A stretch of DNA of 5,749 nucleotides from positions 1-5,749 of the forward strand of contig JAEWJQ010000222.1 of NCBI GenBank assembly GCA_023386515.1. The letters run 5' to 3'. Shown in pieces: positions 1-5,749 of the stretch (its first letter is position 1; every line of letters begins with the position of its first letter). Made by a program: the position numbers and the translations under genes. The stretch is from Pseudomonadota bacterium (GTDB taxonomy: Bacteria > Pseudomonadota > Alphaproteobacteria > Sphingomonadales > Sphingomonadaceae). The notes below the pieces were generated by a model. The model saw only the letters and a program-made list of their open reading frames with translations. It was not told where the DNA came from and searched no databases.

Positions 1-561
1 GCGCGGCTGCGCGTGCGCACCGCGCGCGGCGCGGCCGCCGAGCGCGTCGACGCGACGCGCAACGGCTTTCCGTTCCGCCGGTTCGAGACGCAGAAGGTCT
101 GGAAGGTGGTGACCGATACGCCGCGGCTGCTCAGCCTATCGGCGCAATCCTACGAATACACTGGCGGCGCGCACGGCAATTCGGCGACGGCGACCTTGGT
201 CTGGGACAAGGCGTCGCGCCAGCGGCTCGCGCCGATTGCATTGTTCACCGCGCCCGCTGCGTTCGAAGCGGCGGTCCGCACCAGCTATTGCCAGCGGCTG
301 AAGGCGGAACGGACGCGCCGACTCGGCGCCGCGGTCGGCGGCGGGGCGGACGATCCGTTCGCACGATGCCCGGCCTTCAAGGATCTGGTGCTGCTGCTCG
401 GCTCGACCGATCGCCGGCACATCGACCGGATCGGGCTGGTCGCCGATCCCTATGTCGCCGGTTCCTATGCGGAAGGCCGCTACGAAATCGACCTGCCGGT
501 GACCGCCGCCCTCCTCGCCACGGTCAAACCGGCATACCGGGCCGCCTTCTCCATCGGCTGA
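1..561 (+). CDS. DUF4163/DUF3298 (RsiV-like) exported protein, 3' part
   Basis: The frame is open from base 1 to the TGA at 559-561, giving 186 residues of the C-terminal part; the true start lies left of the window. A GTG at 13 has no convincing ribosome site and is probably internal. Two signatures support the family. YEYTGGAHGN (in-window residues 51-60) is the glycine/histidine motif typical of DUF4163/PdaC-like domains. DPYVAGSYAEGRYEIDLP (about 149-166) matches the 'PY..G.YAEG.Y...LP' end of DUF3298. Relatives include the extracytoplasmic part of the anti-sigma factor RsiV and the deacetylase PdaC. In sphingomonads, stand-alone copies are usually secreted proteins or lipoproteins of unknown function. 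Two cysteines (C97 and C123) could form a disulfide. The gene ends convergently with the minus-strand gene that stops at 612, so it is not in that operon. The family call is fairly sure; the function is unknown. Confidence 0.8.
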   Translation, partial: ARLRVRTARGAAAERVDATRNGFPFRRFETQKVWKVVTDTPRLLSLSAQSYEYTGGAHGNSATATLVWDKASRQRLAPIALFTAPAAFEAAVRTSYCQRLKAERTRRLGAAVGGGADDPFARCPAFKDLVLLLGSTDRRHIDRIGLVADPYVAGSYAEGRYEIDLPVTAALLATVKPAYRAAFSIG

Positions 562-570
562 GGGCGGCAT

Positions 571-602
571 GGGGCGACGGGGCGTTGGATCACCGCCGCC
601 CC
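571..602. terminator. GC-rich inverted repeat in the convergent gap, possible bidirectional terminator
   Basis: GGGGCGACGG (571-580) can pair with CCGCCGCCCC (593-602) over 10 positions with one A-C mismatch, leaving a 12-base loop. A second GGGGCG (579-584) could compete for the same right arm. It sits between two converging stop codons, where a shared terminator is expected. No T run follows on either strand, so intrinsic termination is not proven. Confidence 0.35.
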
Positions 603-611
603 GAACACCGC

Positions 612-1643
612 TCAGCTGTTGGCGCCGCTGATCCTGATCGTCCCGTTGATTCCCGCCGGGAAGAAGCCGCCTGATGCCACGGAGAGGGCAGAAGTGTAGA
701 AGATGCCCAATGCCTGTTCGGGCGAGCGCCGGATCGCGCTCCAGTTCGTGCCATCGGTGATGTCGAGGTTGGGATTGACCGTGACATTGCCCTTCTTGTC
801 GATGGTCGCCGAACCCAGGCTTTGATCCCGGCCGCCGGGGCCATCGAACGGGTTGCGCGCGACGGCCATCGAATAGGCTCTGGCGAACAGGGTAGTGGGG
901 CCCGTGACCTTCGCCAGCGCCTCGGCCGCGGCACGGGCGAAGAGGACGTTTCGCAACAGCCCGTCCGTCGCCGCCACGCCGGCGGTCAGCGGGCCGAAAG
1001 TCTTGCGGACGCTGACGTCCATCTGCCACGCGAGTTCGTCCATCGCGCTGGTCACGACGGCGGACAGGCCGATCGCCCCGAGGAGGAAGTCATTCTCCGA
1101 CGCGAACGGATCGTAGAAGCTGGTGGGCGGCGTGGAGCTGATCGGCACGGCGAAGGCCTGGAACGGGCTTCCCTGCCCGGCCGCGAAACTGATCGCCGGC
1201 TGCGCGGTCACGGCATTGCCCAGCGACTGGCGGAGAAAGGCGACGCGCGCCACCACCGTCGACGTCGCCTCGCGGACCGCGGCGATCAGTTTGGTGTCGG
1301 TGAACCCGATCGCGCGCCCGCCCGACACCTGCCCCAGCGTGCCGCTACCCGTCGTCAACGCTGCTGGCAGCGCCACGCCATCGAGCGAGATTTTGAGATA
1401 GTTCGCCAACAGATAGTGGATCTGCAGGGCGAAATTGAGCCGGTTGGCGTCCGTCGCCGTATAGGTCGGCGGCGCGCTGACCGCGGTCGTCGAGGCGGTC
1501 GGCAACGGTACGCTTTCCGCACCGACGATGCCGTCGTTGCACGCCGACAGCAGCGTCAAGCCGCCGGCCGTCAGCGACGCCCCTCCCACGAGCCGCAGGA
1601 AATGCCGGCGACTGCCGGCCGGCGCTTTATCGTGCATGGTCAT
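612..1643 (-). CDS. Ferritin-like domain protein, Tat-type lipoprotein (second gene of pair)
   Basis: This is a 343-residue exported protein of the Ferritin_2 / desiccation-related type. The ATG at 1643 is chosen because GGAGG lies 7 bases upstream; the longer start at 1694 would overlap the previous gene and bury the signal. The N-terminus has a twin-arginine motif SRRHFLR (11-17), a hydrophobic stretch, and a lipobox LSAC with C35 as the predicted lipidated residue. C35 is the only cysteine. A Ser/Thr/Ala/Pro-rich linker (about 42-62) follows, then a helical bundle starting at NRLNFALQIHYLLANYL (67-83). The C-terminus carries the family tail RRSPEQAL (305-312) and GGFFPAGINGTI (325-336). 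Positions where ordinary members have Glu or His iron ligands look replaced: IHYLL in helix 1, TVVARVAFLR in helix 2, and LFARAAAEAL near 234-243. The gene lies 37 bases after its paralogue, probably in one transcript. The family call is good; the role is unknown, and iron storage is doubtful. Confidence 0.82.
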   Translation of the reverse strand: MTMHDKAPAGSRRHFLRLVGGASLTAGGLTLLSACNDGIVGAESVPLPTASTTAVSAPPTYTATDANRLNFALQIHYLLANYLKISLDGVALPAALTTGSGTLGQVSGGRAIGFTDTKLIAAVREATSTVVARVAFLRQSLGNAVTAQPAISFAAGQGSPFQAFAVPISSTPPTSFYDPFASENDFLLGAIGLSAVVTSAMDELAWQMDVSVRKTFGPLTAGVAATDGLLRNVLFARAAAEALAKVTGPTTLFARAYSMAVARNPFDGPGGRDQSLGSATIDKKGNVTVNPNLDITDGTNWSAIRRSPEQALGIFYTSALSVASGGFFPAGINGTIRISGANS

Positions 1644-1647
1644 TATT

Positions 1648-1655
1648 CCCCCTCC
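1648..1655 (-). promoter_or_regulatory. Ribosome binding site fixing the start at 1643
   Basis: On the minus strand GGAGGGGG precedes the ATG, with 7 bases between GGAGG and the start codon. It lies in the 37-base gap after the upstream gene's stop, and so supports the shorter 343-residue protein. Confidence 0.8.
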
Positions 1656-1680
1656 AATTGCCTGTCGTTCGGTCACCCGT

Positions 1681-2664
1681 TCAATTTGCCGCACTGCGCA
1701 CGATCCCGCCGGAAATCCCCTTCGGGAAGAATCCCCCGGCGGATGCCGCGGCGGAGGTCATGAACAGGACGTTCAACACCTGTTGCGGCGTCCGCGCCAG
1801 ATAAAGGCCGTTGGCATCCGTCACGGTCAGGCGCGTCGCGATCTGCCCGTCGGCTTGCATCGCTGGCGAGAGGCCGCGGTCTGTGCTGGCGGTGCCGTCG
1901 ATCGCGTCACGCCAGGCGGCGACCTTGTCGACCATGGCCAGGATGCCCGGCGTTTGCGCGGAAAGATCATACAACATCGATCGGACGCTGGTGACGCTGC
2001 TGGCCAGCGTGGCGGCCATCGAACTCATCATCGCCATGGCGATCGGGTTGGTCATGTCGGCGAGGATCGACGCGTAGGCCGATGCCTGGACGCTCAACAG
2101 CATCTCCGCCCCGATCAGGCAATTGGTCGGCGACGTATAGGGACTGAACTGTTCGTCCGGTCCGATCGCACCGGCCAGTTGCAGCATCGCCGTGAACGCG
2201 CTCGGACGATAGTCGATCTCGGACTGCGCAACCGAATCGCCACGCAACATGCCGCGTATCGTCAGCGTCTGATACCAATGTTCGTCTGCGATTTCCTGGA
2301 TGCGATTCTGCAATATGCGATCGTCCGGATTGGGGAACTTCACCTGCTGAAGGTTGGCGGCAATGACCCCGGCATCGCCGTAAATCTCGCCGGCACGGAT
2401 ATATTGAGCCGGAAGCTGGCGATTATCGCCGTAGATGACGAATTGCAGATAGTTCGTCACCAGATATTGCAGGTGGAGGGCGAATTGCAGCGGCACGGTA
2501 TCCACCGATGAGCTGACGTTGGCACGCGCCTCCGCCGCCAGACCGGCCAGCATCGCCCCCCCGAGCAACGCGCCCAGCGCTGCGCGACGTCCCGACAGGC
2601 CGCCGTCGCCGGCGACCGCCGCCCCTTCATCGATCATCGCCTGTGCGATCGTTCGTTTCTGCAC
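1681..2664 (-). CDS. Ferritin-like domain protein, exported (first gene of pair)
   Basis: This 327-residue protein starts at the GTG at 2664, chosen because a strong purine-rich site (GGGGGAGAGG) sits just upstream. An ATG at 2637 is a possible shorter start. A twin-arginine segment SGRRAALG (24-31) and a hydrophobic run end in ARA before N49, a plausible signal peptidase site. The twin-arginine match is imperfect, so Tat or Sec export is possible. There is no lipobox. The mature part begins with LQFALHLQYLVTNYL (59-73) and has IQEIADEHWYQTL (122-134), SPYTSPTNCLIGAEMLL (174-190), then a Met/Ala/Ser-rich helix (about 204-232). It ends with RTPQQVL (291-297) and GGFFPKGISGGI (310-321). It matches its downstream neighbour along its whole length at low identity, which points to an old tandem duplication. 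Canonical metal ligands are mostly absent; D127 and E128 in helix 2 could be a remnant. It is the first gene of the likely operon and is transcribed away from the TonB receptor gene. Confidence 0.82.
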   Translation of the reverse strand: MQKRTIAQAMIDEGAAVAGDGGLSGRRAALGALLGGAMLAGLAAEARANVSSSVDTVPLQFALHLQYLVTNYLQFVIYGDNRQLPAQYIRAGEIYGDAGVIAANLQQVKFPNPDDRILQNRIQEIADEHWYQTLTIRGMLRGDSVAQSEIDYRPSAFTAMLQLAGAIGPDEQFSPYTSPTNCLIGAEMLLSVQASAYASILADMTNPIAMAMMSSMAATLASSVTSVRSMLYDLSAQTPGILAMVDKVAAWRDAIDGTASTDRGLSPAMQADGQIATRLTVTDANGLYLARTPQQVLNVLFMTSAAASAGGFFPKGISGGIVRSAAN

Positions 2665-2668
2665 AAAT

Positions 2669-2678
2669 CCTCTCCCCC
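2669..2678 (-). promoter_or_regulatory. Ribosome binding site deciding a GTG start
   Basis: Minus-strand GGGGGAGAGG lies directly upstream of GTG at 2664, with 7 bases between its GGAG core and the start codon. The ATG at 2742 lacks a comparable site. The same nonamer ATGGGGGAG also opens the ribosome site of the divergent receptor gene (2859-2867). Confidence 0.65.
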
Positions 2679-2722
2679 ATTGGCTTGCGCGCCTATCCTG
2701 CTGTGAGTCCCCGATATCTTTC

Positions 2723-2758
2723 CGACCGGGCCCCGACATCATTCGGTCGCTGCAGCGA
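2723..2758. repeat. Inverted repeats in the divergent leader
   Basis: CGACCG (2723-2728) and CGGTCG (2744-2749) form a 6-base inverted repeat with a 15-base spacer that contains the palindrome GGGCCC (2728-2733). Overlapping it is a perfect 12-base palindrome, TCGCTGCAGCGA (2747-2758). They lie in the 5' leader of the minus-strand operon and upstream of the receptor promoter candidate. They could be protein-binding sites or RNA structure; the sequence does not decide. Confidence 0.4.
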
Positions 2759-2780
2759 TGCTTATCGCTCTGCTTTTTTT
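2752..2780 (+). terminator. Hairpin followed by seven T, terminator-like, upstream of the receptor gene
   Basis: AGCGAT (2754-2759) pairs with ATCGCT (2764-2769) around a GCTT loop. The stem can extend by GC/GC (2752-2753 with 2772-2773) across a two-base bulge, and TTTTTTT follows at 2774-2780. This resembles an intrinsic terminator in plus orientation, but no plus-strand gene ends just before it. It could shield the receptor gene from antisense read-through of the ferritin-like operon, or act as an attenuator if a promoter lies further upstream. The stem is short. Confidence 0.4.
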
Positions 2781-2781
2781 G

Positions 2782-2795
2782 TTGGACAAGTCCAA
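2782..2795. promoter_or_regulatory. 14-base palindrome, candidate operator
   Basis: TTGGAC-AA-GTCCAA is a perfect inverted repeat with 6-base arms and a 2-base centre. Its left arm doubles as the candidate -35 box of the receptor gene, the usual place for a repressor site. The regulator is unknown and none is encoded in the window. Part of the element, GACAAGT, recurs in direct orientation at 2814-2820. Confidence 0.45.
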
Positions 2796-2811
2796 ATCGA
2801 ACAATAATTAT
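2782..2811 (+). promoter_or_regulatory. Candidate sigma-70-type promoter of the receptor gene
   Basis: TTGGAC (2782-2787) resembles a -35 box, and AATTAT (2806-2811) matches four of six -10 positions at 18-base spacing. The stretch is the most AT-rich in the window. It would start transcription near 2818, leaving a leader of about 57 bases before the receptor start codon. Alphaproteobacterial promoters are variable, so this is a tentative call. Confidence 0.35.
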
Positions 2812-2812
2812 A
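2807..2812 (-). promoter_or_regulatory. Candidate minus-strand -10 box for the ferritin-like operon
   Basis: The minus strand reads a perfect TATAAT here, but I see no good -35 box at the expected distance. If used, transcription would start near 2800, giving a leader of roughly 135 bases that contains all the inverted repeats upstream of the GTG at 2664. It overlaps the plus-strand -10 candidate, so the two promoters would compete. Confidence 0.22.
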
Positions 2813-2863
2813 CGACAAGTTGGAGGGTCGGGGAGCCACTCGATCGAACCGGACGATCATGGG

Positions 2864-2868
2864 GGAGG
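2864..2868 (+). promoter_or_regulatory. Ribosome binding site of the receptor gene
   Basis: GGAGG lies 6 bases before the ATG at 2875. This start puts a clean signal peptide at the N-terminus, whereas the in-frame ATG at 2758 would add 39 residues encoded by the promoter region. Confidence 0.85.
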
Positions 2869-2874
2869 AATTAT

Positions 2875-5721
2875 ATGTCCACGTACGTCAGGCGTTTTGC
2901 TGGAGCAGCCATTTCGGCTATGGCAGTCTCGCTCGCCGCCAATGCCGCACAGGCACAGAATAGTCCTGCTGATTCTGGGACATCGACTAAACAACAGAGA
3001 GCATCTATCGGCGATGCCACCGATGGGTCCTTGCCCTCTTCGAAGGTGCGAAAGAAGAATAAGAAGCACGCCGCCGAATCGACTCCGAACGTCCGCAATG
3101 AATCGGGCCGCCTGGAAGGCGATGTCGTCGTCACCGGGTTGCGGGAGAATGTGAAGAGCGCGCGCAGTGCCAAGCGACGGGCGCAGCAAATCGTAGATGT
3201 CGTGCTGGCTCAAGACATTGGCAAATTGCCCGACAAGAATGTTGCGGAAGCATTGGCGCGGGTTCCCGGTATCCAGATCGATCGCGACCGTGGCGAGGGC
3301 GGCAGGGTGTTGATCCGCGGCCTCGACGGCGTGATGACAACCGTCAACGGGTCGCCGTCCTTCTCCGGGGTCGACCGCACGACCAATCTTAACGACATTT
3401 CGTCCGACCTCGTCGCCGGCATCGAAGTGTACAAGACGCGGACCCCGGATCAGGTGGAAGGCAGCCAGACGGGCGTCATCAACCTGACGCTGCGGCGGCC
3501 CACCGACTTTCACGAGGGCGCGACCTATGCGGTCAGCACCCGGTTCGATTATGCGGACCGGATCAAGAAGCTGAATCCCTATTACAGCGCTCTGGTCGCC
3601 TATAACGGCGACACGCCGATCGGCCGCATGGGCTTTTCCGTGAACGGCACCTGGAACAAGGTCGGGTATAACGAAGACCTGCGGTTCAACGAGGTGCCGA
3701 ACCAGCAGTACAACATCAGCCAGCCGGTCCTGCCGACCTCGACCCCGGCGCGTATCTACCTGCCCTTCCGTGTCGGCTTCGCCGGTACCAACGGCTGGTC
3801 AAAGCGCGGGGCGTTCCAGATCTCCTCGCAATGGAAGCCGGACGATCATTGGGCGATCACCGTGGAAGGCGGCTACAGCAATCGCCAGGCCCTGCAGACC
3901 GACAGCACCTTCTGGGTGCCGATCACCTATTCGGAATCGATGAACGCGCCGCCCAGCCTGTCGAACGTCGTGCTGGCCGACGACGGTCGGCTGGTGAAAT
4001 CCGTATCCCTCTACGGGCTGGATCCGATGGGCCCCGGCCGCCAATCCTATCTCGAAACGACCAAGGGCTATAATGGCCGTTTCCAGGTCCAGTATAATAG
4101 CGACCGGATCGAGGTGAACGCCTGGGCCAATTACGCGATGTCGCGTCTCGATGCCGACAGCCTGTACCATTCCGTCCGCTTCAGCCAGCAGCCGCGGGTC
4201 GACGTCGTCTTCAACGACACCACCGACCCGCTCGGCGGCGTCAGGGTCGATTTCAGGAACATCGATACGCTCGACCCCAAGAACTACGTCTATATCGACA
4301 ATTTCGGGCAGCAGCTGCAACGCCGGCTCAGCGCGGAAACCGAGATCAAGGCCGATTTGAAGCTCAACACCTTTTTCCGCTTCATCGATTATCTGAAGAT
4401 CGGCTTCCGCTACAACAATCGATCGTACAGCAACAATTACGCCAGCAATTGGTATGCGTCGCTCCGGCTGCCGATCGCAGCGCTGCCGAAATACCATCTT
4501 GTCCCGGTCGGCTACAACTTTCAGAATGGCTCCAACGCCAATTGGATGATCGGCGACAGCGACTCGATCCGTGCAAGCTTCCCGCTGATCCGTTCGATAT
4601 TGTCGCCAATCTATCCCGACCTTGCCGCGCCTTACCCGAGCTTCGACCCGTCACAACATTTCGGCGGCGGCGAGCGGGGCTTCGCCTATTACGGCCAGTT
4701 CCACTATAACGTGAAACTGTTCGTGCCGGTCGAGGGGATCATCGGCGCCCGTATCGTCAATTCGCTGACGGCCCTGCAGTCGCTGCGGCGCACGACCGAA
4801 TTTGTCACCAACGACGACGGGGCGAAGGTCAAGCAGGTGACCGACATCCTCGATACGCCGCGGGGCAATGCGCTGGACATCCTGCCCAGCTTCAACGCGA
4901 TCGCGCATTTCACCCGCAAGCTGCAGCTGCGGGCGGCCTATACCTATGAAGTGGCGCGACCTCGGGCGACGGACATCAACCCGTGGATCGCCATCAACCT
5001 CAGCGACCCCGCCAATCCCCGCGCCCGCGGCGGCAACGCCAGTCTGCGCCCGGAATCGATGTCGAAATACGACGCCTCGCTCGAATGGTATTTCGGCTCG
5101 ACGGGATCGGTTTCGGTCGCGGTGTGGCAGTGGAACAAGAAAAACGTGATCGCGTGGCAGGACCTGCCCGAATTCCTGCCCGAATCGCCGACCCTTCCGA
5201 CGCTGGTGTACCGTCCGCGTAACCTCGGCCGCGGCCGCGCCCGCGGCATCGAGGGCCAGTTCACGACGTTCTTCACCTTCCTGGCCGGTATTCTCAAATC
5301 ATTCGGGACATCGATCAACGGCACGTTGAACGTCACGCGCCAAGCCTCCGCACCGGTACCGGACAAGGACGGCAACCTCGTCTTCGTCTACGGCCCGATG
5401 ATCAACGTTTCGAAATATGTGTACAATCTCGTCGGGTTTTTCGAGCGCGACGGCCTGAACGTGCGCGTCGCCTACAACTGGCAGTCGCGGCGCCAATGGC
5501 GGCTCGATCAATATAATCCGTATAACAACCTGTTCCGCGATCCGGTTGAGAGGCTCGACGCGGCGATCAACTATGACGTCAACAAACATCTGACGATCGG
5601 CCTGGAAGCGTCCAACCTGACCCGCAGCGGCGATCGTACTTATTGGGGAACCTATGACGTGCCGAACAACGTCAAATATTTCTCCCGCAACTATGCCTTC
5701 TCGCTGCGGTCGCGGTTCTGA
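2875..5721 (+). CDS. TonB-dependent outer-membrane receptor, TIGR01782-like
   Basis: This complete 948-residue receptor imports an unknown ligand across the outer membrane using TonB-ExbBD energy. The signal peptide (1-27) ends AQA before Q28. A linker (about 28-80) carries a basic cluster KVRKKNKK (57-64) and has no room for an STN signalling domain, so it is probably not a FecA-type transducer. A likely Ton box, DVVVTG, is at 83-88. The plug (about 100-210) shows IGKLPDKNVAEALARVPGIQ (115-134), VLIRGLDG (145-152), VAGIEVYKTRTPDQVEG (180-196) and VINLTLRRP (201-209), the pattern of the Xanthomonas/Caulobacter receptor family. The rest is a beta-barrel, including GNASLRPESMSKYDASLEWYF near 719-739 and RARGIEG near 787-793. 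It ends in the aromatic SLRSRF, as expected for BamA-assisted folding. I see no cysteine. Characterised relatives often take up sugars, but the substrate here cannot be inferred. It is divergent from the ferritin-like pair and probably shares control with it. Confidence 0.95.
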   Translation: MSTYVRRFAGAAISAMAVSLAANAAQAQNSPADSGTSTKQQRASIGDATDGSLPSSKVRKKNKKHAAESTPNVRNESGRLEGDVVVTGLRENVKSARSAKRRAQQIVDVVLAQDIGKLPDKNVAEALARVPGIQIDRDRGEGGRVLIRGLDGVMTTVNGSPSFSGVDRTTNLNDISSDLVAGIEVYKTRTPDQVEGSQTGVINLTLRRPTDFHEGATYAVSTRFDYADRIKKLNPYYSALVAYNGDTPIGRMGFSVNGTWNKVGYNEDLRFNEVPNQQYNISQPVLPTSTPARIYLPFRVGFAGTNGWSKRGAFQISSQWKPDDHWAITVEGGYSNRQALQTDSTFWVPITYSESMNAPPSLSNVVLADDGRLVKSVSLYGLDPMGPGRQSYLETTKGYNGRFQVQYNSDRIEVNAWANYAMSRLDADSLYHSVRFSQQPRVDVVFNDTTDPLGGVRVDFRNIDTLDPKNYVYIDNFGQQLQRRLSAETEIKADLKLNTFFRFIDYLKIGFRYNNRSYSNNYASNWYASLRLPIAALPKYHLVPVGYNFQNGSNANWMIGDSDSIRASFPLIRSILSPIYPDLAAPYPSFDPSQHFGGGERGFAYYGQFHYNVKLFVPVEGIIGARIVNSLTALQSLRRTTEFVTNDDGAKVKQVTDILDTPRGNALDILPSFNAIAHFTRKLQLRAAYTYEVARPRATDINPWIAINLSDPANPRARGGNASLRPESMSKYDASLEWYFGSTGSVSVAVWQWNKKNVIAWQDLPEFLPESPTLPTLVYRPRNLGRGRARGIEGQFTTFFTFLAGILKSFGTSINGTLNVTRQASAPVPDKDGNLVFVYGPMINVSKYVYNLVGFFERDGLNVRVAYNWQSRRQWRLDQYNPYNNLFRDPVERLDAAINYDVNKHLTIGLEASNLTRSGDRTYWGTYDVPNNVKYFSRNYAFSLRSRF

Positions 5722-5727
5722 CGCACC

Positions 5728-5747
5728 GGGTGGGGCGGCCCCCACCC
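5728..5747 (+). terminator. Strong GC hairpin just after the receptor gene, probable terminator
   Basis: GGGTGGGG (5728-5735) pairs perfectly with CCCCACCC (5740-5747) around a CGGC loop, starting 7 bases after the receptor stop. A T run would lie beyond the window and cannot be seen. If it terminates, the receptor gene is monocistronic. Confidence 0.6.
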
Positions 5748-5749
5748 CC

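Noticed and set aside
136..1029. Long minus-strand open frame of 297 codons
   Set aside because: It runs across the end of the DUF3298 gene and in another frame over the ferritin-like gene. The product is Arg/Gly/Pro-rich low-complexity sequence typical of GC-rich shadow frames, with no motif.
822..1763. Plus-strand open frame of 313 codons opposite the ferritin-like gene
   Set aside because: Arg-rich product with no recognisable domain, antisense to a gene with a clear signal peptide and family tail.
1528..2511. Plus-strand open frame of 327 codons opposite the first ferritin-like gene
   Set aside because: Antisense to a well-supported gene; His/Arg-rich composition, no domain, and no ribosome site that I can see.
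612..2664. Calling the pair iron-storage ferritins or bacterioferritins
   Set aside because: Both are exported, larger than classical ferritins, belong to the Ferritin_2 type by their tail, and seem to lack the metal ligands.
2665..2742. 26-residue N-terminal extension of the first ferritin-like protein from ATG at 2742
   Set aside because: The extension is hydrophilic, has no good ribosome site, and would push the signal segment more than 50 residues inward. The GTG at 2664 has a strong site.
2758..2874. 39-residue N-terminal extension of the receptor from ATG at 2758
   Set aside because: It would translate through the hairpin, palindrome and promoter candidate. The ATG at 2875 has GGAGG 6 bases upstream and gives a normal signal peptide.
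3799..4497. Minus-strand open frame of 232 codons inside the receptor gene
   Set aside because: Mirror frame of the beta-barrel coding sequence; no motif and no independent start signal.
1..5749. tRNA, rRNA, CRISPR array, insertion sequence, attachment site or phage genes
   Set aside because: Read through for cloverleaf-like sequences, regular repeats, transposase motifs and terminal inverted repeats; none seen.

Overview
The window looks like a chromosomal piece of a GC-rich alphaproteobacterium, most likely in or near the Sphingomonadales. That placement is inferred from protein families and codon style: a TIGR01782-type TonB-dependent receptor, exported ferritin-fold proteins of the Ferritin_2 (desiccation-related) type, and a DUF4163/DUF3298 protein. 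No marker gene is present to fix the taxonomy.

Layout: (1) Bases 1-561, plus strand: the 3' part of a DUF3298/RsiV-like exported protein, with its start left of the window. (2) A 50-base convergent gap (562-611) with a GC-rich inverted repeat. (3) Two minus-strand genes, read from 2664 down to 612, that probably form one operon. The first gene (1681-2664) and the second (612-1643) are diverged tandem paralogues of the exported ferritin-like family. The first has a cleavable, possibly Tat signal. The second has a Tat-type signal ending in a lipobox and is probably a lipoprotein. (4) A 210-base divergent control region (2665-2874) with several inverted repeats, a hairpin followed by seven T, a 14-base palindrome over a candidate -35 box, and candidate promoters in both directions. 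(5) A complete plus-strand TonB-dependent outer-membrane receptor of 948 residues (2875-5721), followed by a strong GC-rich hairpin at the window edge.

The receptor and the ferritin-fold pair share one divergent control region and all carry export signals, so they may form one cell-envelope module: an outer-membrane transporter plus two partner proteins in the periplasm or on a membrane. The substrate cannot be read from the sequence. Both ferritin-fold proteins appear to have lost most of the carboxylate and histidine residues that bind iron in ordinary members, so simple iron storage is unlikely. They may be structural or binding partners. This is the most interesting point in the window. 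It rests on alignment from memory and needs a profile alignment to confirm. Everything else is ordinary for this kind of genome.
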